Below are positions 43,101 through 55,415 of a stretch of 60,000 nucleotides of DNA, piece after piece. A model generated the notes under the pieces. It was given only the letters and a program-made list of their open reading frames with translations, was not told the origin of the DNA and did not search any database. The stretch is from Strigamia acuminata (Eukaryota; Arthropoda; Chilopoda; Geophilomorpha; Linotaeniidae), in NCBI GenBank assembly GCA_949358305.1, contig OX442316.1, forward strand, positions 16,804,001 through 16,864,000, given 5' to 3'. The position numbers were made by a program, and so were the translations under genes. Each line of letters starts with the position of its first letter. The stretch's first letter is position 1.

Positions 43101-43980
43101 TGGAAGTTCAAACTCCACCAGAGAATTTGTGGCAACATAAAATATGAATATCCCATGATTGTCCTATATCTATATGGAACATGATTAGATAATGGGAATC
43201 AAAGCAGGATATCTGTGGACATCAATTGCTGTGAACTGTAGGTCATTGCTTGCAAATTCAATTGTGAAAGGCCTAACATGAATTCACAATTCTGTTGACG
43301 ACAACACCGCGATTTAAGAAAAATGGCAAACAACTAAACTACGATAGTCCATAACAGGCCTGTTCAAGTAATCGATTCCAATCCAATGGCAAATTGCCAA
43401 CGCAAAAAAATACAAAATGTATAAATAAAATAGTGGGTAGGATGTGTGAAAACTGTTCCTGACATGTGCCTGGTTGCCTAACTTTTTCAAATCTGTTGTT
43501 ATTTTTTTAAGCAAGAGAAGCTATAGTCCATATCATATCAACAAAGTGGACTGTGGGTTGCTAAAAAAAATTAAAAGCAGCCATAAAAAGCCCATTCAAA
43601 TATTCCCATTCTAAGTTTCCCACTTGTTGTAAATCCTCCAATTATATCGTTCCATTGGATGACCGCCAACAGAAAGTCATTTAGCTGATATCATTACTTT
43701 TGCCATCATCAAGATCCTATTTCTTCACTTTTTTTCCCAAGAAATTATCTTTAAAGTGGTTGGCCCGGAACACTTGCTTCACCTGCGTTCGAAAAGTTTT
43801 TCAGCGATGGTTTATCTTCTTTAAACCAGTCTAAATGCATATTGTATACAACCGTTAGATGTTTGAACAACAAAAGATCTTGAAAGCAGCCAAATGGTTT
43901 TAAAATATATTTTACACAATATTGCATTCCAAAATGTTAGGAAGTTGAAGCCTAGCAGCTCGTGATGCAGTGTTGTGTTA

Positions 43981-44313
43981 TGCTGGGCGCACACATACCG
44001 CGATTTCGCATCGCGTCGCAATTTCGCAAGCGAAATCGCCCTGTGAATCGCGCGCAATGCTACACACATGTAGCTATTCCAGCTTTGCCATTTCAATGTT
44101 ATGACGTCATTCCTGATCCGAAAAACCTGCCCGCCATTTCGGTTGAAAATGTCGATGAAATGACGTCATTTCACACAGCTCACGGATTGGCTGCGACATG
44201 AATCGCGGGCGAAATAGTACTTGGGACAAGTACTATTTTCAAAAGTAGATTTGCATGCGCAATGGCAACGCGATCGCGACGCGATGCGAAATCGCGGTAT
44301 GTGTGCGCCAGCA
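43981..44313. mobile_element. CpG-rich Harbinger-like MITE with 38-bp TIRs
   Basis: Left TGCTGGGCGCACACATACCG continues through CGATTTCGCATCGCGTCGC; the right end is its inverse with a single base missing. TTA flanks both sides (43978..43980 and 44314..44316). The ends are dense in CpG (CGCGATTTCGCATCGCGTCGC), which stands out in AT-rich DNA. Confidence 0.75.
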
Positions 44314-45540
44314 TTATACATTGCTATTATTACAGTTATAGAAGATGGCGAGTCGGAAGACGCAACAACAAAATGCATTCTAGCAAAACCTGAAGCATTT
44401 CAAAATACATTACAATACTAGACGTGTCACTTGTTGCCTTTACCTCGCCAATGTTGTGATCTTGCAGCTCCAAAGACCAAAATGAGATAAAAGTTTTTTC
44501 ATGTTTCTTGTTTCCACCAGAAAATGTTTGACCTTACTTAGCAAGCCAGCTAAAACCAAGAACAATGCCTTTGATGCACCATGCATGATTTAACGTGCAA
44601 TATGTTGTTAATAAAGTGATTTTAATGACATTAATGGCACTCTAAACTACACACAATAAATCAAAAGCGTCATCTTTAGAGGTCAAACGATTATACTGCC
44701 ATCCACCAATCTATGTATTGGATACTAAATATTGGGTTTTCCTAAAACCTGATATATTGGTAGTTAAAATTTTTAATACCAATTCGCACTAAATATCCAA
44801 TTTAAATTGCAAATCTCTCGAGCCTCATCCTGAAACAAGTTCAACTTCTCTAGCTTTTTCAGCTTTAAAAAAGCAATTAGGTCAATGTTGACTGCAAGTG
44901 AAGGAATGAAACTTGCGCGACCCCCGCAGAAGACCACAGCTGAGGTTCGTCACCACTGACAGATGTGAAAAGAAAAAAAGATAAAAGAAAAATGAACAAA
45001 AAAAAATATTTGTAAATAAGTGATGATGATTGATGCTTACATTCACCACCTTGTGGCGGAATTCGGTTAGTCAAGATTACATTTTATCGACAAGAAATTC
45101 CCACAAACAGACAAGATGAACCGATTGATTCGATCAAACCAACCCGCTACAGCTGCCTTACAACCAATTTTATTTTACCTTGCCCGGCAAGGTGTGAAAA
45201 ATACTCATTGTCGCTAATCACTAATTGGCATGGAATTAGAGAATGCGTCAATCTGTTTTGACAGCAAAACAGAACCAAAATAAGTTGAAGACAGGTTTGA
45301 GTATTGACAATTAATTGCTAAGAGAAAACTACTCTGAACGACAAAAGAATAAATTTCCATCGAAAGATGTCTATGTATAAAATTCAGCGCAAACATAAAC
45401 AACTGTAGCAAATACTTACGGGATGTAAGTACGGCGAAAGGACTCCGAACGAAAAATATTTTTAAGAAAAATATTTTTCATCCCGGGTTGTCACTAAATA
45501 CATCTTGTACACACGTTCTATACTCTTGTTAACGCCAAGA

Positions 45541-45660
45541 TTAGCCTTTCTCCCATTGGCCGAGCCATTTCACTTGCGTAGTGATACAAAAAAAAGGACC
45601 CAAACACCAGAATTGCACTTGATGTATAGACATTGTAATTGAAAAAAAATATTCAAAAAT
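45541..45660 (-). mobile_element. fragment of MITE family B
   Basis: CCCATTGGCCGAGCCATTT, then GTAGTGATAC, GGACCCAAACACCAGAATTG and ACATTGTAA follow the order of the right half of 39734..40158 in reverse orientation. The TIR end itself is lost. Confidence 0.55.
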
Positions 45661-46985
45661 TGTTCGCTTTCCTGACAAAGCAACCAATAAACTGAACAAA
45701 CATGTATGTTGAATTAAAAACAGCATAAAACTTAATTTTATTATAAAATACAAATAAATTTAAATCATTTTAATCATTATAATAATCAAATAAATTTAAA
45801 AAAATACAAAACTACTTGTCCTGGTGGCAGTACACAGTCTACAGTTAGGAAAAAGGCTAATCTTGGAGTTAACAAGAGTATAATACAGCTTTAAACATCG
45901 GACGTTGTTCCGATTGATCTCGAAGAAAGACTTCATATTGAATGCTCCTAAATGAAATGTTATTATTACTAACAGGCCTGTGCACAACTGAGATCTGATT
46001 CACAGTTGATGAAGATAAATTGAAGAAAATAAGTGACACGACCCATTGGTTAAAATGAAATCAAAACACAATTGTTTGAATTATCAGCAGGCTGTAAACA
46101 ATCTCACCTTTAAATAGATTTGCTTAAAACATGAAGCAAACATTAATTAAAAATCTTTCCTCTTCATTTAATTCACTTTACCTTGACACAGCCATGTCAC
46201 ACACCAAACAGAACATCAAAATTTCAAGAACTACTAAAGTCAATTTTTTCTCCTCAGCTATAATTATTATTATTATTATTCAAGCTGAGATTTTTATGAT
46301 TTATGATATAACAAAATTAAAAATATAAAAATTAAATTTAAAAATGAAGATAAGCTTTAGATTTATGGTTCTGTGTGCCCCAGCATCACTGTCCTTCATC
46401 CCTTTTAAAGCAATGTTATATAAGGAAATAAATCATGATTGCATTTGATTAAAATCTTTAAAAAAGTTGTAGTTTCGCTTCAATCGTGCTCCTAATGGAA
46501 TTCAACCATTTTGATAGTGATAAATTCTATTTTAAGATGATAAAAAAATGTTTCAATTTTTTTTTTGCTTCAATGTCAAGTTTTGGCCCTCGAGAAGCAT
46601 CCATCTATGGCCCAGATGAAACCTAAAGTCTCTTTCTCAGCGTCTTTTAAAAAAGTGAAGTGATGGAAACTTGTAGACTTTTCGATCGGCAATTGCAAGT
46701 TTCTCTTACAAATCGTGACTGGACTCGACTGAGTGTTCGCTCGAGCGATTCAAGCAACCGATCAGTGACTAAGCAAACTATTGCACGACTCGATCCGTTC
46801 TCGAAGAAAATATCAATATGGTTTTTAGTAGGCGCATTCAATAACTTCTCGTCTAAATTTTCGTCTCGCACAAATTTTTAGACCAACCAACCAACCAAGC
46901 AATTTTTAATCCGGGTCTTTACCTACTAAATTACTAAATTTAACAAGTAAAATCACCGTTGAGATGCCGTATAGAACTTCTACTC

Positions 46986-47328
46986 ACCAGGGGAGCACAT
47001 GTATAAGACACTCACAGATTGTTGTAATATTAAACGTGAAGGATTGTTATATCATGCTGAATGAGACCCTAAAATAATTTCATTCCATAAACAGCCAACA
47101 ATGCAAACAATGAGCTCAAAGTTGGCACTATTTTGTCTGTGTATACATCCAATCTGAGCAATCAGGCCTAGTGTATGAATACTGTAAACAACAGTTGCTA
47201 GGTAAAAAGTAGTTCCAAGATCAAAGTTGAATGAAATTATTTTAGGGTCTCATTCAGCATGATATAACAATCCTTCACGTTTAATATTACAACAATCTGT
47301 GAGTGTCTTATACATGTGCTCCCCTGGT
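46986..47328. repeat. exact 100-bp inverted repeat with 143-bp spacer
   Basis: Bases 46986..47085 (ACCAGGGGAGCACATGTATA to AATTTCATTC) are the exact reverse complement of 47229..47328; I found no mismatch in 100 positions. The spacer 47086..47228 has no coding capacity. It could be a very young TIR element or foldback. No target duplication is evident. A Tigger-like end lies 15-75 bp to the right. Confidence 0.85.
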
Positions 47329-47344
47329 CAGCGGCCAAGGTTGT

Positions 47345-47405
47345 CATATTCGTTACAAAAAAAAATTCGTTATATCGCGGTTCGTTATAACCAGATTCGA
47401 CTGTA
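47345..47405 (-). mobile_element. end of a pogo/Tigger-like element
   Basis: The inverse reads CAGTCGAATCTGGTTATAAC then GAACCGCGATATAACGAA next to a TA. It is related to the element at 29260..29806. The other end was not found. Confidence 0.5.
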
Positions 47406-48888
47406 GTTTCATTTCGAGTCTTACAAGTGGATAATAATATACTAATCACAGTTCCAATATCCATAAATGTAAGTGGTAATATGCAATTATCACCACAAAG
47501 TCCGATAATCTCGATAACATTTTTTTTTTCCGTTTTAACCGAAAACATCAATTACCATGGGCGCCATAGCCAGGATTACAGTAGTAAAAAAAAATTATTT
47601 TTCACACTTAAAATAGAATAGAAAAAAAGTATATAAAAAAAATTGTTACTATTCCCTGAACTCACTCTTTGTGCAAACACAACTACGCTTTAAAGATTAA
47701 AATTTCAAACCTAGCTCAGACAGGCAATTCCCTCAGAACTTCAGACACACATTGTACAAAATCAACAACAATCATGTCCAAATTTCCCAAGACCTAAATC
47801 CTCCCTTACATTAAACCCCACATGGCTTGTAACCCACCAAATAAAGAATATTTTATAAAAATAACCTCATGACACAGCTTAGGCCTACAAAAAAACTCAA
47901 ATCTCCCAAGGTTCTGTTTTGGAAATACTATCAGTTGGCAATGACCTACCAACTTCTATCTGCACATGCACAAGTGCAGATAACAGCTTCTCCTTTCAAT
48001 TTATGCAAGTTATATTTACATACAAGTGTAATTAATCTCAAGGAGGGTTGTTCCCAGTGGTTTGAGTATTCATTAAGTTGAAATGCATCTGTTGTCTGGA
48101 TCCAGTTGCAGGAAAGTCTAAATTTACTCAGTCATCAGAAGAAAAAATAAAAATAAAAAAGGTTGAGTTAACTTACAGTAACTTCAGAGGGGAAGAAATC
48201 AATAACCTGATGTCTCATCTAAAGGGAATTAAAGTCGCTTTCTGTGAATTTTCCTTCTGGAATATTTTTTTTATAGTTGCAATCAAAAGGAAGTAAATGT
48301 TCCATTTTATTTGATGAACCATTCCAGATAAGTTTTAACATTTCTCTTTTTCATTTATTCGACGGAAACTATGCTTTGCGCTTGCTGTGCCAGATAAAAG
48401 CATCTATTTCTTTTGTATTATCTTAGTTGGGCTCCATTTGCATGTATTGGCACTTTATATGTGAATTTGTGCAAAACCAAAATGAATTTTGCATCACACG
48501 TTGATGGTTTTAAAAGTGTAGTTATCCAGCTGCATCAGTTGGTTAATAATAGTGTCAAGTATTGTGTAGCAAGTACTCTCTAAATAGTGCAACATTTCCT
48601 TCAGGAGTTACAGATAAGGAGGAGATTATGGCTCTTTTATTGAAGTCTTAATGTTCAAACCTTAAAGAGCAAACTACAGTGATGCTGTGTGGCCATAGTG
48701 AGGCAAGTAAAAATGCTGTTGGGATTATTTTTGTTTAATCTGCATAACTTGCATTTGTGATATTTCCATCTGTTGTTTGTATTGGCTATTTTGCAATTTC
48801 TGTGTTTAGTGGTTGGGGTATTTTGAATATGGTGCATATAATGCATCCATGTTGAGGGAATAAAGCGCAAATGTGGTTTTCAACACCA

Positions 48889-48901
48889 GGTGCATTCAAT
48901 C
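48889..48901. mobile_element. lone end of MITE family A
   Basis: GGTGCATTCAATC is identical to the left TIR of 28114..28546. No partner end is seen within 2 kb. Confidence 0.35.
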
Positions 48902-49029
48902 TGTGCCTTCTAGACGTGAATTCTTGCTCTTTTGTAATGCGGCTGTATGTGTTCGCTTTCAGCTGGCGGAATGTGATGATTTTTTAGTGGAAATGGGCAG
49001 ACATTAGTGGCTGCCAACCACTCCCAGGG

Positions 49030-49200
49030 CTCATTCAAAATTTAAATATTAAACAAAACATCTTCAAATTTTTCTCAAATTTTCCGACATTCAAGAAAAA
49101 TTCTCAAGAAAAATTCTCAAATTTTTCGACATTCAAGAAAAATTCTCAAATCTGTCGATAATTCAAGAAAATTTCTCAAATTTGTCAAATTGGTTAAAAA
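49030..49200. repeat. short degenerate tandem repeat
   Basis: Units of about 25-30 bp containing CATTCAAGAAAAATTCTCAA recur four to five times. Confidence 0.6.
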
Positions 49201-50383
49201 AAATCTGCTTAAATGTATTAAGTTGATAACCTCGTTTTCACTTCAGCGTACGTCCATAAGCTTAAGGATAACTTGGACATATCCAATTGATTCGTTGTTC
49301 TGTGCGCTGATTGGATGACAGCAATCGCGTGTCATGCAGTTCTTGCCATGCCAACTAAGCATGATTGTTACCTGTTGTCATCCCAGAATACAGTGCGGCT
49401 ATATATTACGTGGCACCATCGATGGCAAAACGCACTGAACATGTGGTATGTGTCCATGTTATCCTTGGCTCATGGTATGACATTTTAACGTCATATTTTA
49501 CTTAGTCCATTTATTTTGCTTAACTTTAAGCCAGGCTTTGTGTCACTTCTTTTCCTTCAAACCACAGCTGCGCACAAGCATGCGCATTAGTAATAGTAAT
49601 ATTTCATTTAGTAGCACTCATTAAAAATCATTTATTTCACTTATTTCATTTATTTCCACACCTGCTTTAAAAACCCAACATAAGTAACTCAGTGCACTAT
49701 CAAATCCAAATACAATTGTCTTCAGGAACAGCAAATGTCAAGAAACCAAAAAAAACAACACAAACTCCATCACAAGTTTTTCATCAATTTCAGCCCAGGG
49801 CTCTCACTAAGCCAGCTAAGCCTCCACTTTTGATACCCTAATCTCACATAAGCAGCACAATATAGGATATAAATTGATACTTTATTGATTATCAGACTGA
49901 CAGGAAATATCACAGGAAGGAAACAGACTGGATAAGAGTAAGGATGAAAAGCTGAAGGGATGACAATATTGCTCACGATCCAACAACCTTCAGCCTTGAT
50001 CCTGCACTTGACAACTTTAACTTGTGTCCAAAGACCATTCCTATGACCAAGTAGAGCCAATTTAAAGGTCACGCAAGTTTAATTATGCAGTTGAGCAACT
50101 TTTAGGAATATATTTCTTCTTCTAAGTGGGAATTGTGAGGTTATTTCCCGGATTCTGTAAAAGTGGTGTATTTATTTTTAGAGCAATTAGCCGTTTTTTA
50201 AAAAAAAAAATTTTTATGGTAGGGGAAGAGGGTTAATAGGGAGGGAGTAACAGGAAACATGTTCTTAAGTTCTAATCTTATTTTCACTAGTCACCAGGGT
50301 ATTTTTTTCCTTTTCCATTTCCCCACTCTAAGAAATCTCGGTGTAATCTCTTCGAAAAGTGAAAGGTCGAAGCAACTTATTAG

Positions 50384-50855
50384 CAGGGGCGGATCCAGGT
50401 GGGGGGGAGGGCATGGAGGCCTTAAACGAGAAAAAATTTTCATTTTTTGGACCGAAAAGTCATTTTTTGGAAAATAATTCATTTTTTGGACAAATAATTC
50501 ATTTTTTACACAAATAATTCATTTTGTGGACAAATAATTCATTTTTTGGACAAATAATTCATTTTTTTGGACAAATAATTCATTTTTTACACAAATAATT
50601 CATTTTGTGGACAAATAATTCATTTTTTGGACAAATAATTCATTTTTTGGACAAATAATTCATTTTTTGGACAAATAATTCATTTTTGAACCCAAAATAC
50701 AGGAATTCTGAATTTCAAAATTCATTCTGAAAGCAAATACAATTCATTTTTAAACCAGAAAAATTCAATTTTTCACCAAAAATATTATAAATTTTATGTT
50801 TAAAAAAAATTAAATCAAAATAGCCACCCCTTGTACGTTTTCCGATCCCGCCCTG
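50384..50855. mobile_element. TIR element containing a 20-bp tandem array
   Basis: CAGGGGCGGATCC at the left and the inverse CAGGGCGGGATCGG at the right form short TIRs. About 12 copies of ACAAATAATTCATTTTTTGG (20 bp) occupy 50440..50690. Elements starting CAGGGGCGGATCCAGG are common in invertebrates. No clear target duplication. Confidence 0.55.
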
Positions 50856-50859
50856 CAAA

Positions 50860-52040
50860 CAAGTTACTTTTAAATCTTGATGTCATAGTTGACCTTTAAT
50901 AAGCAACTAAAGTTTAATTCCACGTTTAATCGAGCCAAAAATCCTCCATTATTCCCCATTAACCAGGCATATTAACTACCTAATTAGAATGGAATATGAG
51001 GTAACCAAACCAAACCTTTTCCCATTCTATTTAATTCAACAAACTAATTGAGCAAACGGCGCTGCAGCTGCGGGCCAAAGTCCACCAATTCCGAGCAATT
51101 CACTCGCGATAATCCCTTTATCGCGATTTCTGCCACAGACAAAAATATTCACAATTGTTTCTAAGGAACTTAGATTCTTGTCGGCGATTTACCAGCTTAG
51201 TCACAGCGGATGAAGCTCCGCTTTGCAAATTAGTCGTTACTGTTATCGCGAATCGCGACCGGATTGTTCATCTTCATCTCCATCACATCGCCATCTCATC
51301 GCGACGAGACCTCCTGGTGGCAGCTGCGTGCATTTTATTCTCATTTTTATAATCTAACACGCTTCTTGCACTTGCACTTGCACTCCATTGCAACTTGGCA
51401 GTTGAACCGTGCCAGCTGCCAGTCCAGACCAAACCAAACCAAACCCTAATGCAGACGAACGACATGGCGTCGTTTCACTTCTGTGTCGCCATTTCTCTTC
51501 GTTATTTCGAGTCGGAAACATAAAAGTTTCAGTGGGGGAATAGAAGTTGTCATAAAAAACGACAATAAAATATCAATTAAAAGGGGAAATGGTTTTTGGC
51601 GACGTGTGAATAGTTTTATTATGCTTCACAAATATATTTTACAATCTATTCCAAAATGTATAGTATTTATTATATTATTAATGGGTGTGTAGTGAGTTTT
51701 ATTGGTCAATTTGTTTGAGATTTGAGACAAAATAGGAGTGATTAGGGCTAATAATAGTGGTGGTGGATTGTGAATGGAGTGTTGTTTGGTGGTTCTAGAA
51801 AAACGGCTGTTCGACTCGTTTGGTAATTGGTTTGGTAATTGTAAAAACAGCCGAGGCGAGGGGGAAAATCTGGCGAACTTCCTTCGGTAATGTTCACAAA
51901 CCCACCTTTCACGTGTCGAGCTTAATTAGTTTTGTCCTTGTCGCAAACGGTAAATCATCGTGTCTTATCCCCATCCCACAACCTTTCACCGTCGTTTAAT
52001 TTGAGACGAAATTCTGCTCAAACATCCGTGGTAAATCATG
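50860..52040. other. no supported gene; CpG-containing segment
   Basis: A segment at 51050..51480 is less AT-rich, with repeated ATCGCGA words, CATCTTCATCTCC and a CTTGCACTTGCACTTGCAC microsatellite, and could be regulatory or a 5' exon. No frame or splice pattern supports coding. Confidence 0.35.
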
Positions 52041-52045
52041 TCAAT

Positions 52046-52672
52046 TGTCAATTATGTCAAACAATGTCAAAATTGTGCGAAACAATGTCAAAATTGTGCG
52101 AAACAATGTCAAAATTGTGCGAAACAATGTCAAAATTGTGCGAAACAATGTAAAAATTGTGCGAAACAATGTAAAAATTGTGCGAAACAATGTCAAAATT
52201 GTGGGAAACAATGTCAAAATTGTGGGAAACAATGTCAAAATTGTGCGAAACAATGTCAAAATTGTGCGAAACAATGTCAAAATTGTGCGAAACAATGTAA
52301 AAATTGTGCGAAACAATGTAAAAATTGTGCGAAACGATGTCAAAATTGTGGGAAACAATGTCAAAATTGTGGGAAACAATGTCAAAATTGTGCGAAACAA
52401 TGTCAAAATTGAGTAAAACAATGTGAAAATTGTGTCAAACAATGTCAAAATTGTGCGGAACAATGTCAAAATTGTGAAGAACAATGTCAAAATTGTGAAA
52501 CAATGTCAAAATTGTGCGAAACAATGTCAAAATTGTGAAGAACAATGTCAAAATTGTGAAACAATGTCAAAATTGTGCGAAACAATGTCAAAATTGTGCA
52601 AAACAATGTCAAAATTGTGCGAAACAATGTCAAAATTGTGCGAAACAATGACAAAATTGTGTTTAAAGCGTT
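52046..52672. repeat. 21-bp minisatellite, about 30 copies
   Basis: The unit AAACAATGTCAAAATTGTGCG (21 bp) repeats for over 600 bp, with GGG/GCG/AAG variants arranged in blocks: the order of GCG, TAAAA and GGG variants in 52046..52230 recurs at 52250..52400. This indicates a higher-order duplication. Long open frames on both strands reflect the 3n period. Confidence 0.92.
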
Positions 52673-53346
52673 GAATTGTGTTAAATGATGGTTGACATTA
52701 TGCAAAGTAATGTTGACATTGTGTTAAGTAATGTTGGCAACTTCTCGCATAAATGTAGCCAACATCTTAAATAACCTCAAAATTGTCCTACGCCAAACAC
52801 TACAATTTTGCCAAAACGTTTACCCAATTAAAACAAGTCCCCACATGACCAAATGAACAATTTCTTATTCTTTTAAATCCAAACCCCCCGAATAATTAAA
52901 CAAAATTCCTCAAGTTTAACCTTACACAGACCATATTTCTCACTTCACCCACACCACAGTCCATATGGTATACATGATTCATAAACAAACAAGTCACACA
53001 TGACCCAAAAAACTGCAATTGTACTTGCTGACAACAGCAAAAAAACTGCTCTTATTTCTCCCTCAACTCAGCAGGGAGTTACTAATGGCAGCCAGCGAGA
53101 GACCCTCTATGTCTGATTGATTACAGAAGAGGATGTAGCGCACAAAGAAAAAAATAATCAATTACCAATTGATTATCCATGAAAAAAGTATAAGAACATG
53201 AAAAAAGGGCACAAATGAAGTCATTTAAGCTGAAGGAGTTGTTGAAATGGCTTCACCGGCTCAGTATCCGGTTCCAGCAGAAGAGAAGACACAAAGTGTT
53301 AATTTTCTCACGTGTTGTGAGCAGACTAAGTCTCCGCCTTTTGTCT

Positions 53347-53601
53347 TTAGATGATTACTAGATAAAGTCGCATCATAGAGGGGTAAAATAAGTGTCTAGT
53401 GACACAAATGACTTGGCCAATGATGGTGATTACAGTGCAGGAGACTTGGCTTTCCTCGTGACAGCTATTTTTGCAGCTATCAAAAATGCACGTGCCATAC
53501 ATGTTTAGATGTGGGGCGTTGTACGATGAATTCGTAAAAACGTTTGCGTCTGCCATGAATTCTTTAGGGGTTGCGTGCAATATTTTCTCCGAAAGTAACA
53601 A
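53347..53601 (-). other. 84-codon open frame of doubtful coding status
   Basis: The minus-strand frame from the ATG at 53601 has six cysteines (TCIFDSCKNSCHEESQVSC) followed by a short hydrophobic stretch. It has no recognised domain, no signal peptide and no clear splice sites. In a MITE-rich context it may be chance. Confidence 0.15.
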
Positions 53602-53847
53602 ATAGTTACTGTAGGGTAAGTTTGTATGAACACAGTTTTTCCGAAAAGTTAAATTTGATTTGTCTATGCGTGAAATGTGTGTTAATCACCCGAAGAAACC
53701 AAATTTAATCGTTAGGCGTATTCAATCCTCAAAAGGCAAATCGACTTATCCGTCTGAAATAACGTCTCCAAGCAGGATATGACGTTTTTACATCACATAT
53801 CACAGCTCTGAGAAATCAATGTGAAAGAATTCAAACAAGAGGATTAA

Positions 53848-54196
53848 AGGTTGGTTCACACTTTAAAATAAAGTAAAGTAAAGTAAAGTAAAGTAAACAA
53901 TGGAGAAGTAGAAGTAAGGTAATGCATGCATGTTCACACTTGTTTGAAAAACCATTGTTGCAAAAAATGGCACTGAAAATTATTTTGGATTCTCGTTTAA
54001 TCTCACATTGTCTCACGAGATTCAAGTCATTTCTCATTGGTTGGAAGTAAGCTTGCTGCGTTGCGTTATTTCCTACTTCAAAACAAATTTGAAGTAGCTT
54101 TTTGCTTACTTTACTGCTAAAACAATCCAACGATGCAATGCGCAGCAACATTACGTTACGTTACTTCCTAGTGTGAACACAAGTGTGAACCAACCT
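53848..54196. mobile_element. Harbinger-like MITE inside family A copy
   Basis: AGGTTGGTTCACACTT is inverted exactly as AAGTGTGAACCAACCT at the right end. TAA flanks both sides (53845..53847 and 54197..54199). The interior carries AAAGT repeats near the left end. Confidence 0.8.
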
Positions 54197-54264
54197 TAAG
54201 ATTACCGAAGTTGCAAACCGTAAAACCGACTTTTTTACTTTGAAAAGTCTACCAAAAATTCGAG

Positions 54265-54820
54265 TGAGTCTTAAGGTGCGGTTTCATGCGCGTTTTTTTT
54301 CTATCGCACGGTTTTCTCGCTTAGCTTTACGATGGAGCTTCGTTCTGTCATTTTCATGTGAGAGGTCGCTAGTGACGTCACTGGCACATTTTCAAAATGG
54401 CTGCTCGAATGTCTAGGAAACAGGTTGTTAAAAAAAGTTGAAAGAAACATCAACAGTCCGAATTAATTATAATTAATTCAGGGATTTCCAAGAAAATAAA
54501 TCGAGGAATTATAAAAATAATAATTAAAAATAAAATTTAAGATTTTTTTGTAATAATAAGATCATTTTTTTGTAATAATAAGATCATTTTTTTGTAATAA
54601 TAAGATCATTTTTTTGTAATAATAAGATCATTTTTTTGTAATAATAAGATCATTTTTTTGTAATAATAAGATCATTTTTTTGTATAAAAATTGTCTCTGT
54701 GCGTGTTTTGGTCGGATGCATCTTATCGACAAAATATTTTATTTCCTAAAAATTGACACATAAATTTTGGATGCGTCTTAGGGTCGATGCGTCTTATCAT
54801 CCGCAAAATACGATAAGTGA
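54265..54820. mobile_element. Tc1/pogo-like fragment with an internal 22-bp tandem array
   Basis: The right part (GATGCATCTTATCGAC, GATGCGTCTTAGGGTCGATG, CGTCTTATCATCCGCAAAAT) has the repeated GCGTCTTAT words of Tigger/pogo-type ends. At 54541..54684 there are six to seven copies of GATCATTTTTTTGTAATAATAA (22 bp). The left boundary is uncertain. Confidence 0.45.
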
Positions 54821-54966
54821 AATTTAAATCGCTTCTTTGACTTATCTCTTCTGCAGACTGAACCTGCTATTGGCTATTATTACCGCATGTTGTATGTAGC
54901 CATCTTTTTAGTTCAGGTCAGTTTTTAGCGCCTTCAATCGAGAATTCACTTCTTTAAATGATTTAA

Positions 54967-55415
54967 CCCTCGGAGGCATAAGGGTAAAATGTGCCGTTCT
55001 AGTGTAAGGCATTACGGATTTATGGACAATTTTCAGGTCAATTAGTTAAAGCGTCGTTTCAATTTTTGAAAGTTTGCAACTAATTATATAAAGGGCGCTA
55101 GTTGTAAACAGTGAAAAAATATATTTTTATTACCAATTAGTGGTTGGTTTAAACACTACTGGTAAATGCGAAAAGCTGTTAACTGAAGCGCTCTTTCTTA
55201 GGCAGCAAAGCCAGCATAATAGTTTTGCTGGAGTTTTAAGGGGCAGAAAATTTGCATTTAGCATAATTAATCAAATAAATGACCAATGACTTAAAATTTC
55301 ACCTGAGTTAAATTTCAGTATGATAGAAAAAAAATCACAAATTTTCAGCAAAAAAAATTTACTATTCAAGAAAGAGTTTTGTCCATAAATCCGTATAGTC
55401 TTATGCCTCCAAGGG
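54967..55415. mobile_element. piggyBac-like MITE with TTAA target site
   Basis: CCCTCGGAGGCATAAG at the left and the inverse CCCTTGGAGGCATAAG at the right form 16-bp TIRs (one mismatch), with TTAA on both sides (54963..54966 and 55416..55419). A subterminal inverted pair, TACGGATTTATGGACAA, is also present. CCCT ends with TTAA are the piggyBac signature. It inserted into the family A copy. Confidence 0.8.

Noticed and set aside
52038-52490. Cys/Gln/Asn repeat protein (CAKQCQN)n
   Set aside because: A product of the 21-bp minisatellite; equally long frames are open in other phases and on the other strand.
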